The notes under the pieces: model-generated
Databases searched by the model: none
What the model was told of the DNA's origin: nothing
The model's input: the letters and a program-made list of their open reading frames with translations, nothing else
Part shown: positions 34,843 through 43,794 of the stretch, piece by piece
Position numbering within the stretch: the first letter of the stretch is position 1
Layout: every line of letters starts with the position of its first letter
Translations under genes and position numbers: made by a program
Assembly: GCA_964474695.1 (NCBI GenBank)
Contig: CAYYTK010000004.1
Location: 62,001 to 126,000, forward strand
Reading direction: 5' to 3'
Origin: DAOUBP01 sp964474695
GTDB lineage: Bacteria; Chloroflexota; Anaerolineae; CG2-30-64-16
DNA: 64,000 bases

Positions 34843-35913
34843 ATGGGAGACACACCGAAAATCAAAGTTGGCATCCTCGGCGCCACAGGCGCAGTGGGCC
34901 AGCGTTTCGTACAATTGCTCGCCGGCCACCCCTGGTTCGAGATCGCGGTGTTGACCGCGTCCGACCGCTCGGCCGGCAAGCGGTATGGCGACGCAGCGAA
35001 ATGGCTGCTCCGCGGGGGGATGCCCGCGACCGTTGCCGGCATGCCGATGGCGCCCACCGAACCGGACGCCATCGGCGCGGATGTCAGATTGCTCTTTTCG
35101 GCGCTGCCGGGAGGGAACGCGGGCGAGGTGGAAGGGGCGCTGGCTGCGGCCGGATACGCGGTCTGTTCCAACGCGTCCGCCCACCGCATGGATGCCGACG
35201 TGCCGTTGCTGATCCCGGATGTGAACCCGGAACACACCGCTTTGATCCGCATCCAGCAGGCCGCGCGCGGCTGGCCGGGCTTCATCGTCACCAACCCCAA
35301 CTGCACCACCACCCACCTGGTCTGCGCGTTGAAACCGCTGCACGATGCGTTCGGCCTGGCTGCCGTGAGCGTGGTGAGCATGCAAGCCATCTCCGGCGCG
35401 GGCTATCCCGGTGTTTCGGCGATGGACATCCTGGATAACGTGATCCCGTACATCGGCGGCGAAGAGGAGAAGGTGGAGGTCGAGCCGCGGAAGCTGTTGG
35501 GGACGCTGGCAGGAAACGAGATCGCGTTCGCCGGCTTTGCCGTCAGCGCGCAATGCAACCGCGTGGCGGTGCGCAACGGCCACACGGAAGCAGTCAGCGT
35601 CAAACTACGGCAACCCGCTTCCCTGGAACAAGTTGCCGAGGCGCTGGCGTCATATCAGGGTGAGCCGCAGCGCCTGGGGCTGCCCACCGCGCCCGACCCG
35701 GCCATCGTCCTGTTCCGCGAGAACGATCGGCCGCAACCTCGGCTGGACCGGCTGGCCGGCGGCGGCATGGCTACGTGCGTGGGCCGGCTGCGGCCCGACC
35801 CGCTCTTTGACATCAAGTTCATCGTCCTGGGCCACAACACAATCCGCGGGGCGGCGGGGGGCTCGATCCTGAACGCAGAGTTGTTGTATGCCCAGGGATA
35901 TTTGAAGGCGTGA
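34843..35913 (+). CDS. asd: Aspartate-semialdehyde dehydrogenase
   Basis: This 356-residue enzyme converts aspartyl phosphate to aspartate semialdehyde. The NADP-binding motif is GILGATGAVGQRFVQLL (10-26), and the catalytic cysteine is C154 in TNPNCTTTHLV. The length and the PNCTTT motif fit the archaeal/yeast-like Asd branch. GGAGG precedes the ATG, and it follows hom by 56 nt, completing the three-gene pathway to homoserine. Confidence 0.95.
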   Translation: MGDTPKIKVGILGATGAVGQRFVQLLAGHPWFEIAVLTASDRSAGKRYGDAAKWLLRGGMPATVAGMPMAPTEPDAIGADVRLLFSALPGGNAGEVEGALAAAGYAVCSNASAHRMDADVPLLIPDVNPEHTALIRIQQAARGWPGFIVTNPNCTTTHLVCALKPLHDAFGLAAVSVVSMQAISGAGYPGVSAMDILDNVIPYIGGEEEKVEVEPRKLLGTLAGNEIAFAGFAVSAQCNRVAVRNGHTEAVSVKLRQPASLEQVAEALASYQGEPQRLGLPTAPDPAIVLFRENDRPQPRLDRLAGGGMATCVGRLRPDPLFDIKFIVLGHNTIRGAAGGSILNAELLYAQGYLKA

Positions 35914-35917
35914 GGCG

Positions 35918-35995
35918 TCAGGCGTATTGCGTATTGCGTACTGCGTACTGCGTGTGGCGTGTCCAAACCAGGCAGTACGTAATACGTAGTACGGA
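35918..35995. repeat. Palindromic repeat family R3, copy 2
   Basis: GCGTATTGCGTATTGCGTAC and the downstream CAGTACGTAATACGTAGTAC are imperfectly complementary and built from the same TACGCA/TACGTA motif as the copy at 20597-20653. It begins 5 nt after the asd stop codon and may act as a terminator for the operon. Confidence 0.7.
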
Positions 35996-36010
35996 ACAGG
36001 ACAGTAACCC

Positions 36011-37150
36011 ATGTTAGCATTACTCTCACTCTACGATCTGGTCGGTGACCTGGTGCTTTATCGCAACCTGGATCCGGTGGACCCCCAGCTGCCGCGCTTT
36101 GCCGATGCCCGGGCTGAAATCGGGCTGCCGGATGCCGCCAGGCCGCGCAAGCACGAAGCCGGCTATGCCCGAACGACGGCCTGGTTCCTGCGCCGCGCGC
36201 GCAGCCTCGACAAGCCGGAGGTTCAACTAGCCGAGCTGGTGTACCTGGGGGACACTGCGATGGCCGATGGCAATGCGTTCCGCAACCTGCGCAGCGAGAG
36301 CGGCTGGCGCGGCTGGGCGTTCATCGGCGCGGAAAAGGATGAGGAGCTCCAGGTGACCGAGAGGGACGGCGTGTTCGTTGCCAATCGCTGGAGCGCGTTG
36401 GCCGAGTTCGCCGCGCTGCTGATCGATCAGGGCGCTCACCTTGATGCCCGCACCGCCGTGGTGGTGGACATCGACAAGACGGCGCTGGGCGCGCGCGGGC
36501 GCAACGACAAAGCGATCGATCGCGCCCGCGTCAAGGCGATCGAGGCCACCGCCGCGCATGTCATCGGCGCAGCGTTCGACCGCGAGGCGTTCCGCTGGGC
36601 CTATGCCGCCATCAACGTGCCCAGGTATCACCCCTTTACGGCCGACAACCAGGACTACGTCGCGTACATCTGCCTGATGGTCAGCGCGGGGTTCACCAGC
36701 ATCGAGAAAGTGCTGGGCGATGCGGACGCAGGCCGCGTCGATAACTTCCGAACCTTCATCGAGCAGGTGGAGGCCGGCCGTGATCGCCTGCCGACCGCCG
36801 GGCTGCGCAGCGTGCACGCCGACATCTACGCGCGCGTGCAGGCGGGTGACCCGACCCCCTTCAAGGCATTCAGACAGCGCGAATACCTGGAGACCGTGAC
36901 GCACATGGGCCATTTGCCCGACCACGCCTTGCTGGCCGAACGGCTCCTGGACGAAGTGTGCCTCTCCCAGGAGGTGGTGGACTTCGCGCAGTGGCTGCGC
37001 GAGCGGGGCTGCCTGCTGCTGGCGCTGTCCGATAAGCCTGACGAGGCGACCATGCCCGCCCCGGCGCTGGCCGACCAGGGCTACTTGCCGCTTCACCGCA
37101 CCGCGACACACGTTATCGGGCCTTCGATCGCCGATCTGCTGCCGGACTGA
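36011..37150 (+). CDS. HAD-like hypothetical protein
   Basis: This 379-residue cytoplasmic protein matches no family I can name with confidence. A hydrophobic strand ending in VVVDIDKTALG (D153, D155, T157) looks like HAD motif I (DxDx[TV]). LLALSDKPDEA near 346 could be motif II/III, with Ser and Lys. The region between them (about 160-330) is long and mostly helical, as a large cap would be. A phosphatase or phosphotransferase role is plausible but unproven. It follows the R3 repeat, so it may be a separate transcript, although no promoter is clear. Confidence 0.6.
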   Translation: MLALLSLYDLVGDLVLYRNLDPVDPQLPRFADARAEIGLPDAARPRKHEAGYARTTAWFLRRARSLDKPEVQLAELVYLGDTAMADGNAFRNLRSESGWRGWAFIGAEKDEELQVTERDGVFVANRWSALAEFAALLIDQGAHLDARTAVVVDIDKTALGARGRNDKAIDRARVKAIEATAAHVIGAAFDREAFRWAYAAINVPRYHPFTADNQDYVAYICLMVSAGFTSIEKVLGDADAGRVDNFRTFIEQVEAGRDRLPTAGLRSVHADIYARVQAGDPTPFKAFRQREYLETVTHMGHLPDHALLAERLLDEVCLSQEVVDFAQWLRERGCLLLALSDKPDEATMPAPALADQGYLPLHRTATHVIGPSIADLLPD

Positions 37151-37386
37151 CCTGACCGGGCCTGATTAGCAGCAACTCCAAATCTGGCCGTTGATCGCGT
37201 ACTGGACTGGAGGCTTCAGCCGGTGACTGACTTCTCGGAGCCATGTACCAGACCGGCTAAAGCCTCGATTCCGGGTGCATTTGGAATTCTTGCTTGATTA
37301 GGCCATCGGTTTCAGGCCTGCTATAATCAAAACGTGCTGGTGCAACCTGCTGGTTGGGCACGCATAGCTCTTGTGGGAGGCAACGG

Positions 37387-38352
37387 TTGGATCATCAGAA
37401 GCCGCGGCTGCGCTGTAGTGTTGGCATCACCGCCTACAACGAAGAGGCGAACATCGGGCGGTTGCTGCAGGCGCTGCTCGATCAGCACTTGAACCAGGTT
37501 GAAATCAGCGAAGTCATCGTGGTGGCGAGCGCGTGCACCGATAACACCGTGCCCATCGTCGAGACGTTTGCCGCACAAGATCCGCGCGTCAGGCTGTTCG
37601 TCCAGCCCCGCCGCGAAGGCAAAACATCGGCGATCAACATCTTTCTGGCCCACGCGCAGGAAGAGATCTGCGTGTTGGAAAGCGGCGACACGCTGCCCCA
37701 CGAAGATGCCGTGGAACACCTGGTGCGCATGTTCGCCGATCCTGCTGTTGGCATGACCGGCGCGCACAAGATCCCGGTCAACACACCGGATCATCTGGTG
37801 GGGCTGTTCACCCATCTGCGCCTGCGCCTGGAACACCAGCTCTGCCTGGAGATCCCCCGGCTGGGCGAGATGATCGCGTTTCGCAAAGTCTTCACCAGCA
37901 TCCCGCCTGACGTGGCGATGGATGAGGCGTTCGTGGAGGCCCTGGTCATTCAGCGCGGCCAGCAGGTGCGCTATGCGCCCGATGCCATCGTGTACAACAC
38001 CGGCCCCGACACGATCCAGGATTTCGTGCGCCAACGCCGCCGCAATCACGCGGGGCACCTCTACCTCAAGTCCAAGTACGGCTACGCCGTTTCCAGCATC
38101 CAAAATACTCGCGTGGCCCGCGTAGCGCTCAAGGAGATTTGGGGCGCGATCCGCCTGGTGTGGACGTTGTTCCTGCTGGCGGTACTGGAAATCTGGTCAC
38201 GCTTCCTGGGCTGGTACGACTTCGCCGTCAAAAAGGACCGCCACGTGGTTTGGGATATGGCCTGGACGCAAAAGGCGGACGTGGAGGCGGAACGCGCCCA
38301 AACCACCGCCAAGGATGACGTGCGTCCTTCGGCGATTGCCCACAAGAATTAG
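37387..38352 (+). CDS. Glycosyltransferase family 2 with C-terminal membrane segment
   Basis: This 321-residue protein has a GT-A fold opening with CSVGITAYNEEANIGRLLQALL. A metal-binding segment VLESGDTLPHEDAV takes the place of the usual DxD region, and QRRRNHAGHLYLKSKYGY lies further on. A hydrophobic stretch near 255-280 should anchor it to the membrane. I chose TTG 37387, with GGGAGG six bases upstream. A TATAAT box at 37322-37327 is a candidate -10 element. The gene precedes a flippase-like membrane protein, suggesting a role in lipid-linked glycan synthesis. Confidence 0.83.
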   Translation: MDHQKPRLRCSVGITAYNEEANIGRLLQALLDQHLNQVEISEVIVVASACTDNTVPIVETFAAQDPRVRLFVQPRREGKTSAINIFLAHAQEEICVLESGDTLPHEDAVEHLVRMFADPAVGMTGAHKIPVNTPDHLVGLFTHLRLRLEHQLCLEIPRLGEMIAFRKVFTSIPPDVAMDEAFVEALVIQRGQQVRYAPDAIVYNTGPDTIQDFVRQRRRNHAGHLYLKSKYGYAVSSIQNTRVARVALKEIWGAIRLVWTLFLLAVLEIWSRFLGWYDFAVKKDRHVVWDMAWTQKADVEAERAQTTAKDDVRPSAIAHKN

Positions 38353-38372
38353 GCCCGCGATCGGAATCTCTC

Positions 38373-39332
38373 GTGCGCGCAAAACTCACCACCCTGCTCA
38401 AGATCATCGTCAGCGTCGGCCTGATCACCTTTGCTTTGGCGCGGGCCAACCTGGGCGTCGTGGCCGCGCAGCTTGCCTCAGCCAAACTGTGGCTGGTGAT
38501 GGCGGCCCTGGTGCTGTATGTGGCGGCCATCATCATCAACGGCCTCAAATGGCAGGTGCTGCTGCGCGCCCAGGGGATCGTCGTGCCTTTCGGCGCGATG
38601 CTGCAATTCCTCTTCGTGGGTTTCTTCTTCAATAACTTCCTGCCGGCCAACATCGGCGGCGACGTGATGCGCGGCTTCGGCCTGGCGCGCTACACCGACC
38701 GCACTGCGGATGCTGCGGTATCTGTCATCGTCGACCGCGTCGTGGGATTAACTGCCTATCTGAGCACGGCTGTAGTTGCGGCTATCGTGGCAGTCAACCT
38801 CACGGGCCATGCTGAGTTGGCGCAGATGGAGTGGATCGCGATCCTCGCCCTGGCGGTGTTGTTGTCAGGCTTCGGGCTGCTGCTGAGCCGGCGGCTCAGG
38901 GGCCTGATCACCCGTCTGTTTACCTGGCGGTGGTTGAAGCCTCTGGCGCCGCTGTGGGACCGCGTTTCCGAGGCATTCAACGCCTACCGGTTTCGCTATG
39001 CCGCATTGGCGCTGGCATTCGGCATTGCCCTGCTGGGGATTCTCTGCACGACCCTGGTTAACTGGTGCTTGTCACAGGCGATGGGCGGCTACATGTCGCT
39101 GGCAGCGATCTTCCTGTTCAATCCGCTCATTGCGCTGGTGTTGATGATCCCCATCTCCATCGGGGGCATCGGCGTGAGTCAAACCGCGTATCCGTTCTTC
39201 TTCGGCCTGGCCGGCGTGCCTGCCGATCACTCGCTGGCGGTCTCGCTCCTGATCTATGCCGTTGCGGTGGTGGCCAGCCTGCCCGGCGGGGTGCTCTGGC
39301 TGAAAAGTCAACGATCAAACCCAAGGAACTGA
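38373..39332 (+). CDS. LPG-synthase-TM/UPF0104 flippase-like membrane protein
   Basis: This 319-residue protein has about eight transmembrane helices and the UPF0104 (lysylphosphatidylglycerol synthase TM region) motifs FFNNFLPANIGGDVMRG and IPISIGGIGVSQTAYP. Members include the flippase half of MprF and AglD-like proteins. No aminoacyl-transferase domain is present. It starts with GTG 20 nt after the GT2 gene, and the two probably act together on a lipid-linked sugar. Confidence 0.86.
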   Translation: MRAKLTTLLKIIVSVGLITFALARANLGVVAAQLASAKLWLVMAALVLYVAAIIINGLKWQVLLRAQGIVVPFGAMLQFLFVGFFFNNFLPANIGGDVMRGFGLARYTDRTADAAVSVIVDRVVGLTAYLSTAVVAAIVAVNLTGHAELAQMEWIAILALAVLLSGFGLLLSRRLRGLITRLFTWRWLKPLAPLWDRVSEAFNAYRFRYAALALAFGIALLGILCTTLVNWCLSQAMGGYMSLAAIFLFNPLIALVLMIPISIGGIGVSQTAYPFFFGLAGVPADHSLAVSLLIYAVAVVASLPGGVLWLKSQRSNPRN

Positions 39333-39336
39333 AGAG

Positions 39337-39987
39337 ATGTGGCATCCCCTGGCGGCCATCACCGTTGAATCCGCCCGCGAGCTTTACGAGAACGGCGGCG
39401 GCGGACATGACTTCGATCATGTGCTGCGCGTGACCGCCCTGGCCGAGCGGATCGCCGCGGCCGAGGGTGCAGACCTGGCCGTGGTGCGCACCGCGGCGCT
39501 GCTGCACGATATCGGGGAGAGCCAGGACCGCGATCGGCATCACCTGATCGGCGCGCAGCAGGCCCGCGACCTGTTGCAGGACGCGCCACCGGCCTTTGTC
39601 GCGGCGGTGGCGCACGCCATCGAGGCGCACCGCTTTCGGGCCGAGCCGATCCCGGAAACACTGGAGGCGCAGGTCCTGTCGGATGCGGACAAGCTTGATG
39701 CGATCGGCGCCATCGGCATCGCGCGCGCGTTCGCTTACGCCGGCGCGCACGGGACCAGGGTATGGATGGAACCCTGGCCTGCGATCGTCGCGACCGGCGG
39801 GGATGCGCGCCTGAAACCGGACGCGCTGGGCGCAGATTACACCCCGGTGCACGAATTCGTCTTCAAGCTGAATCTGATCCCACAACGGCTGTATACCGCC
39901 ACGGCGCGCGCGATCGCCGCCGAACGGCAAGCGTTCATGGTCACGTTTTTCAGTCGTCTGGATGAGGAAGCGCTCGGAACCGCGTAA
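39337..39987 (+). CDS. HD-domain phosphohydrolase
   Basis: This 216-residue protein has an HD domain with H39 within GGHDFDHVLRV, LLHDIGE and a late LSDADKLDAIGAIGIAR. The pattern fits the YedJ/uncharacterised HD hydrolase group, which act on nucleotides or phosphorylated metabolites. The start lies 4 nt after the flippase stop, so it is in the same operon. The substrate is unknown. Confidence 0.88.
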   Translation: MWHPLAAITVESARELYENGGGGHDFDHVLRVTALAERIAAAEGADLAVVRTAALLHDIGESQDRDRHHLIGAQQARDLLQDAPPAFVAAVAHAIEAHRFRAEPIPETLEAQVLSDADKLDAIGAIGIARAFAYAGAHGTRVWMEPWPAIVATGGDARLKPDALGADYTPVHEFVFKLNLIPQRLYTATARAIAAERQAFMVTFFSRLDEEALGTA

Positions 39988-40061
39988 ACCGTGCTGGCAC
40001 GTTCGCGGCGGGTATGCTACAATGCCGACCATAACGCATTGGGGATGTGAGCCGAGGAATT

Positions 40062-41057
40062 ATGTCACCCTGGCCCGTGATAGGACACGAATGGGCGTTG
40101 GATTTGCTGGCGCATAGCATCCGCAATGGCCGGCCAAGTCACGCTTACCTGTTCACCGGACCCGCCCAGGTGGGAAAAACGACGGTGGCGCGGGCCGTGG
40201 CCCAGGCGCTGGTGTGCGAACGTCTTGCGGAAGGAGACGGCGCGCCGTGCGGCGTTTGCCGCACCTGCCAACGAGTCACCGAAAACCGCTACCCGGATGT
40301 CCAATCCGTGTCGGCGGCGAAGAACGTCATTCAAATCGACCAGGTGCGTGACCTGCAGACAGACGCTGCGATCTCGCCGCTTGAGGGCCGGCACAAGGTT
40401 TTTATCATCAGCGAAATCGAGCGCGCAACACTGCCCGCGGCCAATGCCCTGCTCAAGACGCTGGAGGAACCGGCTTCCCATGTGGTGTTGCTGTTGACCA
40501 GCAACCGCCGCGACCAGGTGCTGCCGACGATCCTCTCCCGCTGCCAGGTTGTCAGCCTGCGTCCGCTGCCCGTGGCCCAAATCTGCACCGCGCTCCAGAC
40601 GCGTTGGGGCGTGGATGAGGAGCGAGCGTTGTTGCTCGCCCGGCTCAGCGCAGGACGGTTAGGCTGGGCCGTCACGACGCATCAAAACCCTGAGAGCTGG
40701 CAGGCGCGCAGCAAGCGCCTGGATGATCTGCTGTTGTTAACCGCCGAAGGCCACCTGGGACGGCTGGCCTACGCTGAAGCATTGAGCCGCGTCGGAGAGG
40801 ATGTCGAGACGACGTTGAGGCTGTGGACAGGCTGGTGGCGGGATGTTCTCCTAGTCCAACAGCAGCTTGAGGGCGCTGTGCTCAATCTCGACCGCAAGGC
40901 CCAACTGGCACAGCAAGCCAGCCTCTATCGACCGGAGCAAGTTGAGGCGGCGCTGACCGATTTAATGCAGACGCTGCGGCGAATCAAGTCCAACGTTAAC
41001 CTGCGGTTGGCGTTGGATGTGCTGCTATTAAAACTACCGAAGCCGCTCGTCGTGTGA
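40062..41057 (+). CDS. holB: DNA polymerase III delta-prime subunit (HolB)
   Basis: This 331-residue AAA+ clamp-loader subunit has AYLFTGPAQVGKTTVARAVA (P-loop about 33-41), a zinc module with CGVCRTCQ, and the sensor segment LLKTLEEPASHVVLLL followed by an ILSRCQ motif. ATG 40062 has GAGGA five bases upstream; GTG 40047 is an alternative. A TACAAT box at 40018-40023 with a weak CTGGCA 18 nt upstream may be its promoter. It precedes a PSP1/RicT gene, as in Bacillus. Confidence 0.93.
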   Translation: MSPWPVIGHEWALDLLAHSIRNGRPSHAYLFTGPAQVGKTTVARAVAQALVCERLAEGDGAPCGVCRTCQRVTENRYPDVQSVSAAKNVIQIDQVRDLQTDAAISPLEGRHKVFIISEIERATLPAANALLKTLEEPASHVVLLLTSNRRDQVLPTILSRCQVVSLRPLPVAQICTALQTRWGVDEERALLLARLSAGRLGWAVTTHQNPESWQARSKRLDDLLLLTAEGHLGRLAYAEALSRVGEDVETTLRLWTGWWRDVLLVQQQLEGAVLNLDRKAQLAQQASLYRPEQVEAALTDLMQTLRRIKSNVNLRLALDVLLLKLPKPLVV

Positions 41058-41099
41058 GGCGCAGCCCGTATCTGCGTCCGGCTGGTGTGAGGAGCAAGC

Positions 41100-42095
41100 A
41101 TGATGCCTGTTGTTGTTGGCGTAGCTTTCAAGCCTGTGACAAAAGTATACTACTTCGACCCGCAAGGGGTCGATGACCTGCAACCCGGCGATAGCGTCGT
41201 CGTTGAGACCTCGCGCGGCCGCACCTTGGGCAGCATCGTCTTCGCGCCCAAAGCAGTACCGGACACCGCGGTCAGTGGGACCTTGAAACCGGTCATCCGC
41301 AAGGCAACCGCCTGGGACCTGGTCCAAAACGATCAGATGGCGCATCGCGAGCCTGAGGCACTGGAGATCTGCCGCCGGCGCGCCAAGGCATTGGGGATGT
41401 CCGTAAAAGTGGTGCGCGTGGAGCTCGGCTTCGACGGCAATAGCGCCGTCGTCTACTTCACCTCGGAGCAGCGGGTGGATTTCCGCAACCTGGTGCACGA
41501 CCTGTCTCAGGCACTGCGATCGCGGGTTGAGATGCGCCAGGTGGGCGTGCGGGATGAGGCAAAATTCCTGGGCGGCCTTGGCCGCTGCGGCCGGGAGCTG
41601 TGCTGCGCAAGCTGGTTGCGCGAATTCGCTCCGGTGTCGATCAAGATGGCCAAAACGCAGGACCTGCCCCTCAACGCACCGGAGGTATCGGGGGCATGCG
41701 GCCGGCTGCTGTGCTGTCTCGGCTATGAAAACGACTTCTATGCCGAAGCGCGCAAACAAATGCCCCACATCAACAGCATGCTGGAAACGCCACAGGGGCC
41801 GGGCAAGGTCAGGCAGGTCCATGTGCTGACCCACTCGGTCACGGTGCAGGTAGAAGGGCCCAACGACACGCGGGAAATGGTCGACGTCGTTGTGCCCGAG
41901 CCGCAATTTGAGCTGGGCATGGCGCCGCGCCAGCCTGAGGCCGGCGGGCAACGCAGAATCTCTTCCGAACCGTCAGAACAGGAGCCGGAGGAGGTCGCGA
42001 CCGGCGAGATGAGCGCAGAGGGCAGCACAGAAACACCCGCGACAACAGCCTCGGCCGAAATGCGGCGCTCACGCGGGCGGCGCAAACGACACTGA
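41100..42095 (+). CDS. PSP1 C-terminal domain protein (RicT/YaaT family)
   Basis: This 331-residue protein matches the PSP1/YaaT family over about 1-255. The cysteine motifs GRCGRELCCASWL and ACGRLLCCLGYEN are characteristic. In Bacillus the homologue RicT works with RicA and RicF in an iron-sulfur complex that stimulates RNA maturation and development. Only the RicT partner is visible here. The C-terminal 75 residues are acidic and Thr/Glu-rich, probably disordered. The holB-ricT gene order is shared with Firmicutes. Confidence 0.9.
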   Translation: MMPVVVGVAFKPVTKVYYFDPQGVDDLQPGDSVVVETSRGRTLGSIVFAPKAVPDTAVSGTLKPVIRKATAWDLVQNDQMAHREPEALEICRRRAKALGMSVKVVRVELGFDGNSAVVYFTSEQRVDFRNLVHDLSQALRSRVEMRQVGVRDEAKFLGGLGRCGRELCCASWLREFAPVSIKMAKTQDLPLNAPEVSGACGRLLCCLGYENDFYAEARKQMPHINSMLETPQGPGKVRQVHVLTHSVTVQVEGPNDTREMVDVVVPEPQFELGMAPRQPEAGGQRRISSEPSEQEPEEVATGEMSAEGSTETPATTASAEMRRSRGRRKRH

Positions 42096-42136
42096 GCGCA
42101 TCCTGGAAACACGACGCGAACGGAGAGCCGGCGCGG

Positions 42137-42400
42137 TCAATCCTTTGGGTCAACGGTTAACTTGACGGCCGTGCGCTCCTTGCCTTCGATAGCGATTTCC
42201 ACAAATTCGGGGAAACAAACGATCTCGATGCCATCCAACAAGAGATAGCCGCGGGCGATGGCAACGGCCTTGATGGCCTGATTGACCGCGCTGGCTCCAA
42301 TCGCCTGCACCTCTGCGTGGTTATGATCGCGCATCATTCCAGCGATGGCGCCGGCAACGGCCGTGGAACGTGAGTGAGCCGAGACTTTGATGACATCCAT
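42137..42400 (-). CDS. spoVS: Stage V sporulation protein S homologue
   Basis: This 87-residue protein is a full-length SpoVS/Alba-like protein (DVIKVSAHSRSTAVAGAIAG, then IGASAVNQAIKAVAIARGYL). SpoVS binds nucleic acid and affects sporulation in Bacillus but also occurs in non-sporulating phyla. AGGAGG precedes the ATG at 42400. The open frame upstream to 42547 crosses the promoter and is not coding. The gene faces the ricT homologue tail-to-tail. Confidence 0.95.
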   Translation of the reverse strand: MDVIKVSAHSRSTAVAGAIAGMMRDHNHAEVQAIGASAVNQAIKAVAIARGYLLLDGIEIVCFPEFVEIAIEGKERTAVKLTVDPKD

Positions 42401-42485
42401 AGGTTGCCTCCTGGCAGTGAAAGCCTCTGCGGAAGCGTGAACAGGAGCAAACCCAAAACCGGTGTGTCGCAAGCGCACAAAGCAT

Positions 42486-42514
42486 ATTTTATCGCAAAAC
42501 CGGCGCAGAAGCAA
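42486..42514 (-). promoter_or_regulatory. Sigma-70-like promoter for spoVS
   Basis: On the reverse strand TTGCTT (42514-42509) and TAAAAT (42491-42486) are separated by 17 nt. They give an untranslated leader of about 80 nt. Confidence 0.45.
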
Positions 42515-42594
42515 GCGGTTTGCAAGGCATATTCGGTGAAAGATCAAAGTCCCGCCCTGCGCTTAAGCTGTGTGCGCCCCATTGAGAGCTGGCG

Positions 42595-43719
42595 ATGAAG
42601 GTAGTCATGGTATCCAGGGCGCTGATGGTGGGCGCCTATCAACGCAAACTGGAGGAATTGGCCAGGGAGCCCGACATCGAGCTGACGGCCATCGTCCCAC
42701 CCACATGGCGCGAAGGCCGGCAGCAGATGAAACTCGACCGGGCCCACACCGAGGGCTATCGGCTGATCGTTGCACCGGTGGCGTTCAACGGCCAGTTTCA
42801 TCTGCATTTCTACCCCCAGCTTGGTCGGCTGCTGCGAGAAACGCGCCCCGATGTGCTGCACATGGATGAGGAGCCCTACAATCTGGCCACCTGGCTCGCC
42901 TTGCGCACTGGGAAACAGCTGGGCGCGCGCTGTCTGTTCTTCACCTGGCAGAACCTCCTGCGGCGCTACCCCTGGCCATTTCGCGGCTTCGAAACGGCCA
43001 ATTACCGCATGGCCCAGTACGCCATCGCGGGCAACCGGGCCGCGGCCGCGGTCTTGCACAGCAAAGGGTATCGCGGCCGGCTGGCAGTGATCCCGCAGTT
43101 CGGGGTCGACCCCAGCGTCTTTGCTCCTGCGGCCGGCAGCACGGGCCGGGCGGAATCCGATTTCACGATCGGCTATGCCGGCCGGTTGGTGACCGAGAAG
43201 GGCATCGAAACCCTGCTGCGTGCCTGCGCCGCGCTGCCATTTCCTTCATGGACGCTGCACTTGCTGGGCGCAGGCGCCGAGCGCCCACGCTTTGAGATGC
43301 TGGCGAACCAACTGGGCCTCAGCGACCGCACGCACTTTCTCGGCAGCCTGCCGTCGACGCGCATCACCGACTTTTACCGCACCCTGGACGTGTTGGTGCT
43401 CCCATCCATCAGCCGGCCGAATTGGATCGAGCAGTTCGGCCGCGTGCTGATCGAGGCAATGGCCTGCGGGGTGCCTGTCATCGGGTCGAACAGCGGAGAA
43501 ATCCCGAATGTCATTGGGGATGCCGGGCTGGTCTTTCCCGAGGGCGAGGCCGAGGCGTTGGCGGCGCATCTGACAGACCTGGCTCAGGCTCCGGGCCGGC
43601 GCGCCGAGCTGGCTGCTGCGGGCCGGGCCCGCGTGATGGCGCACTATACGCAAGCGCAGGTGGCCGCCGAGACGGCCCGCGTCTATCGCGAGATGGTCGA
43701 AAAGGGCGCAGCGCTCTGA
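42595..43719 (+). CDS. Glycosyltransferase family 4 (GT-B)
   Basis: This 374-residue enzyme has a two-domain GT-B fold. The C-terminal donor site is clear: IGYAGRLVTEKGIETLL near 190 and the EX7E-like EQFGRVLIEAMACGVPVIGS near 280. The N-terminal acceptor domain contains MKVVMVSRALMVGAYQ. It is the first of four genes for surface glycan assembly (two GT4s, a sugar-phosphate transferase and a GT28-like enzyme). Donor and acceptor cannot be read from sequence. Confidence 0.92.
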   Translation: MKVVMVSRALMVGAYQRKLEELAREPDIELTAIVPPTWREGRQQMKLDRAHTEGYRLIVAPVAFNGQFHLHFYPQLGRLLRETRPDVLHMDEEPYNLATWLALRTGKQLGARCLFFTWQNLLRRYPWPFRGFETANYRMAQYAIAGNRAAAAVLHSKGYRGRLAVIPQFGVDPSVFAPAAGSTGRAESDFTIGYAGRLVTEKGIETLLRACAALPFPSWTLHLLGAGAERPRFEMLANQLGLSDRTHFLGSLPSTRITDFYRTLDVLVLPSISRPNWIEQFGRVLIEAMACGVPVIGSNSGEIPNVIGDAGLVFPEGEAEALAAHLTDLAQAPGRRAELAAAGRARVMAHYTQAQVAAETARVYREMVEKGAAL

Positions 43720-43766
43720 GCAAGTATTGCTGCAATCTTGTCCCGTCAACACCACAGGCAGTGAAT

Positions 43767-43794
43767 TTGGCGCGTTTGGCCCTTGTGCTATAAT
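43767..43794 (+). promoter_or_regulatory. Sigma-70-like promoter overlapping a glycosyltransferase start
   Basis: TTGGCG (43767-43772) and TATAAT (43789-43794) are separated by 16 nt. The TATAAT overlaps the ATG at 43793. A start site near 43801 would make a leaderless mRNA beginning at GTG 43802. Confidence 0.45.
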
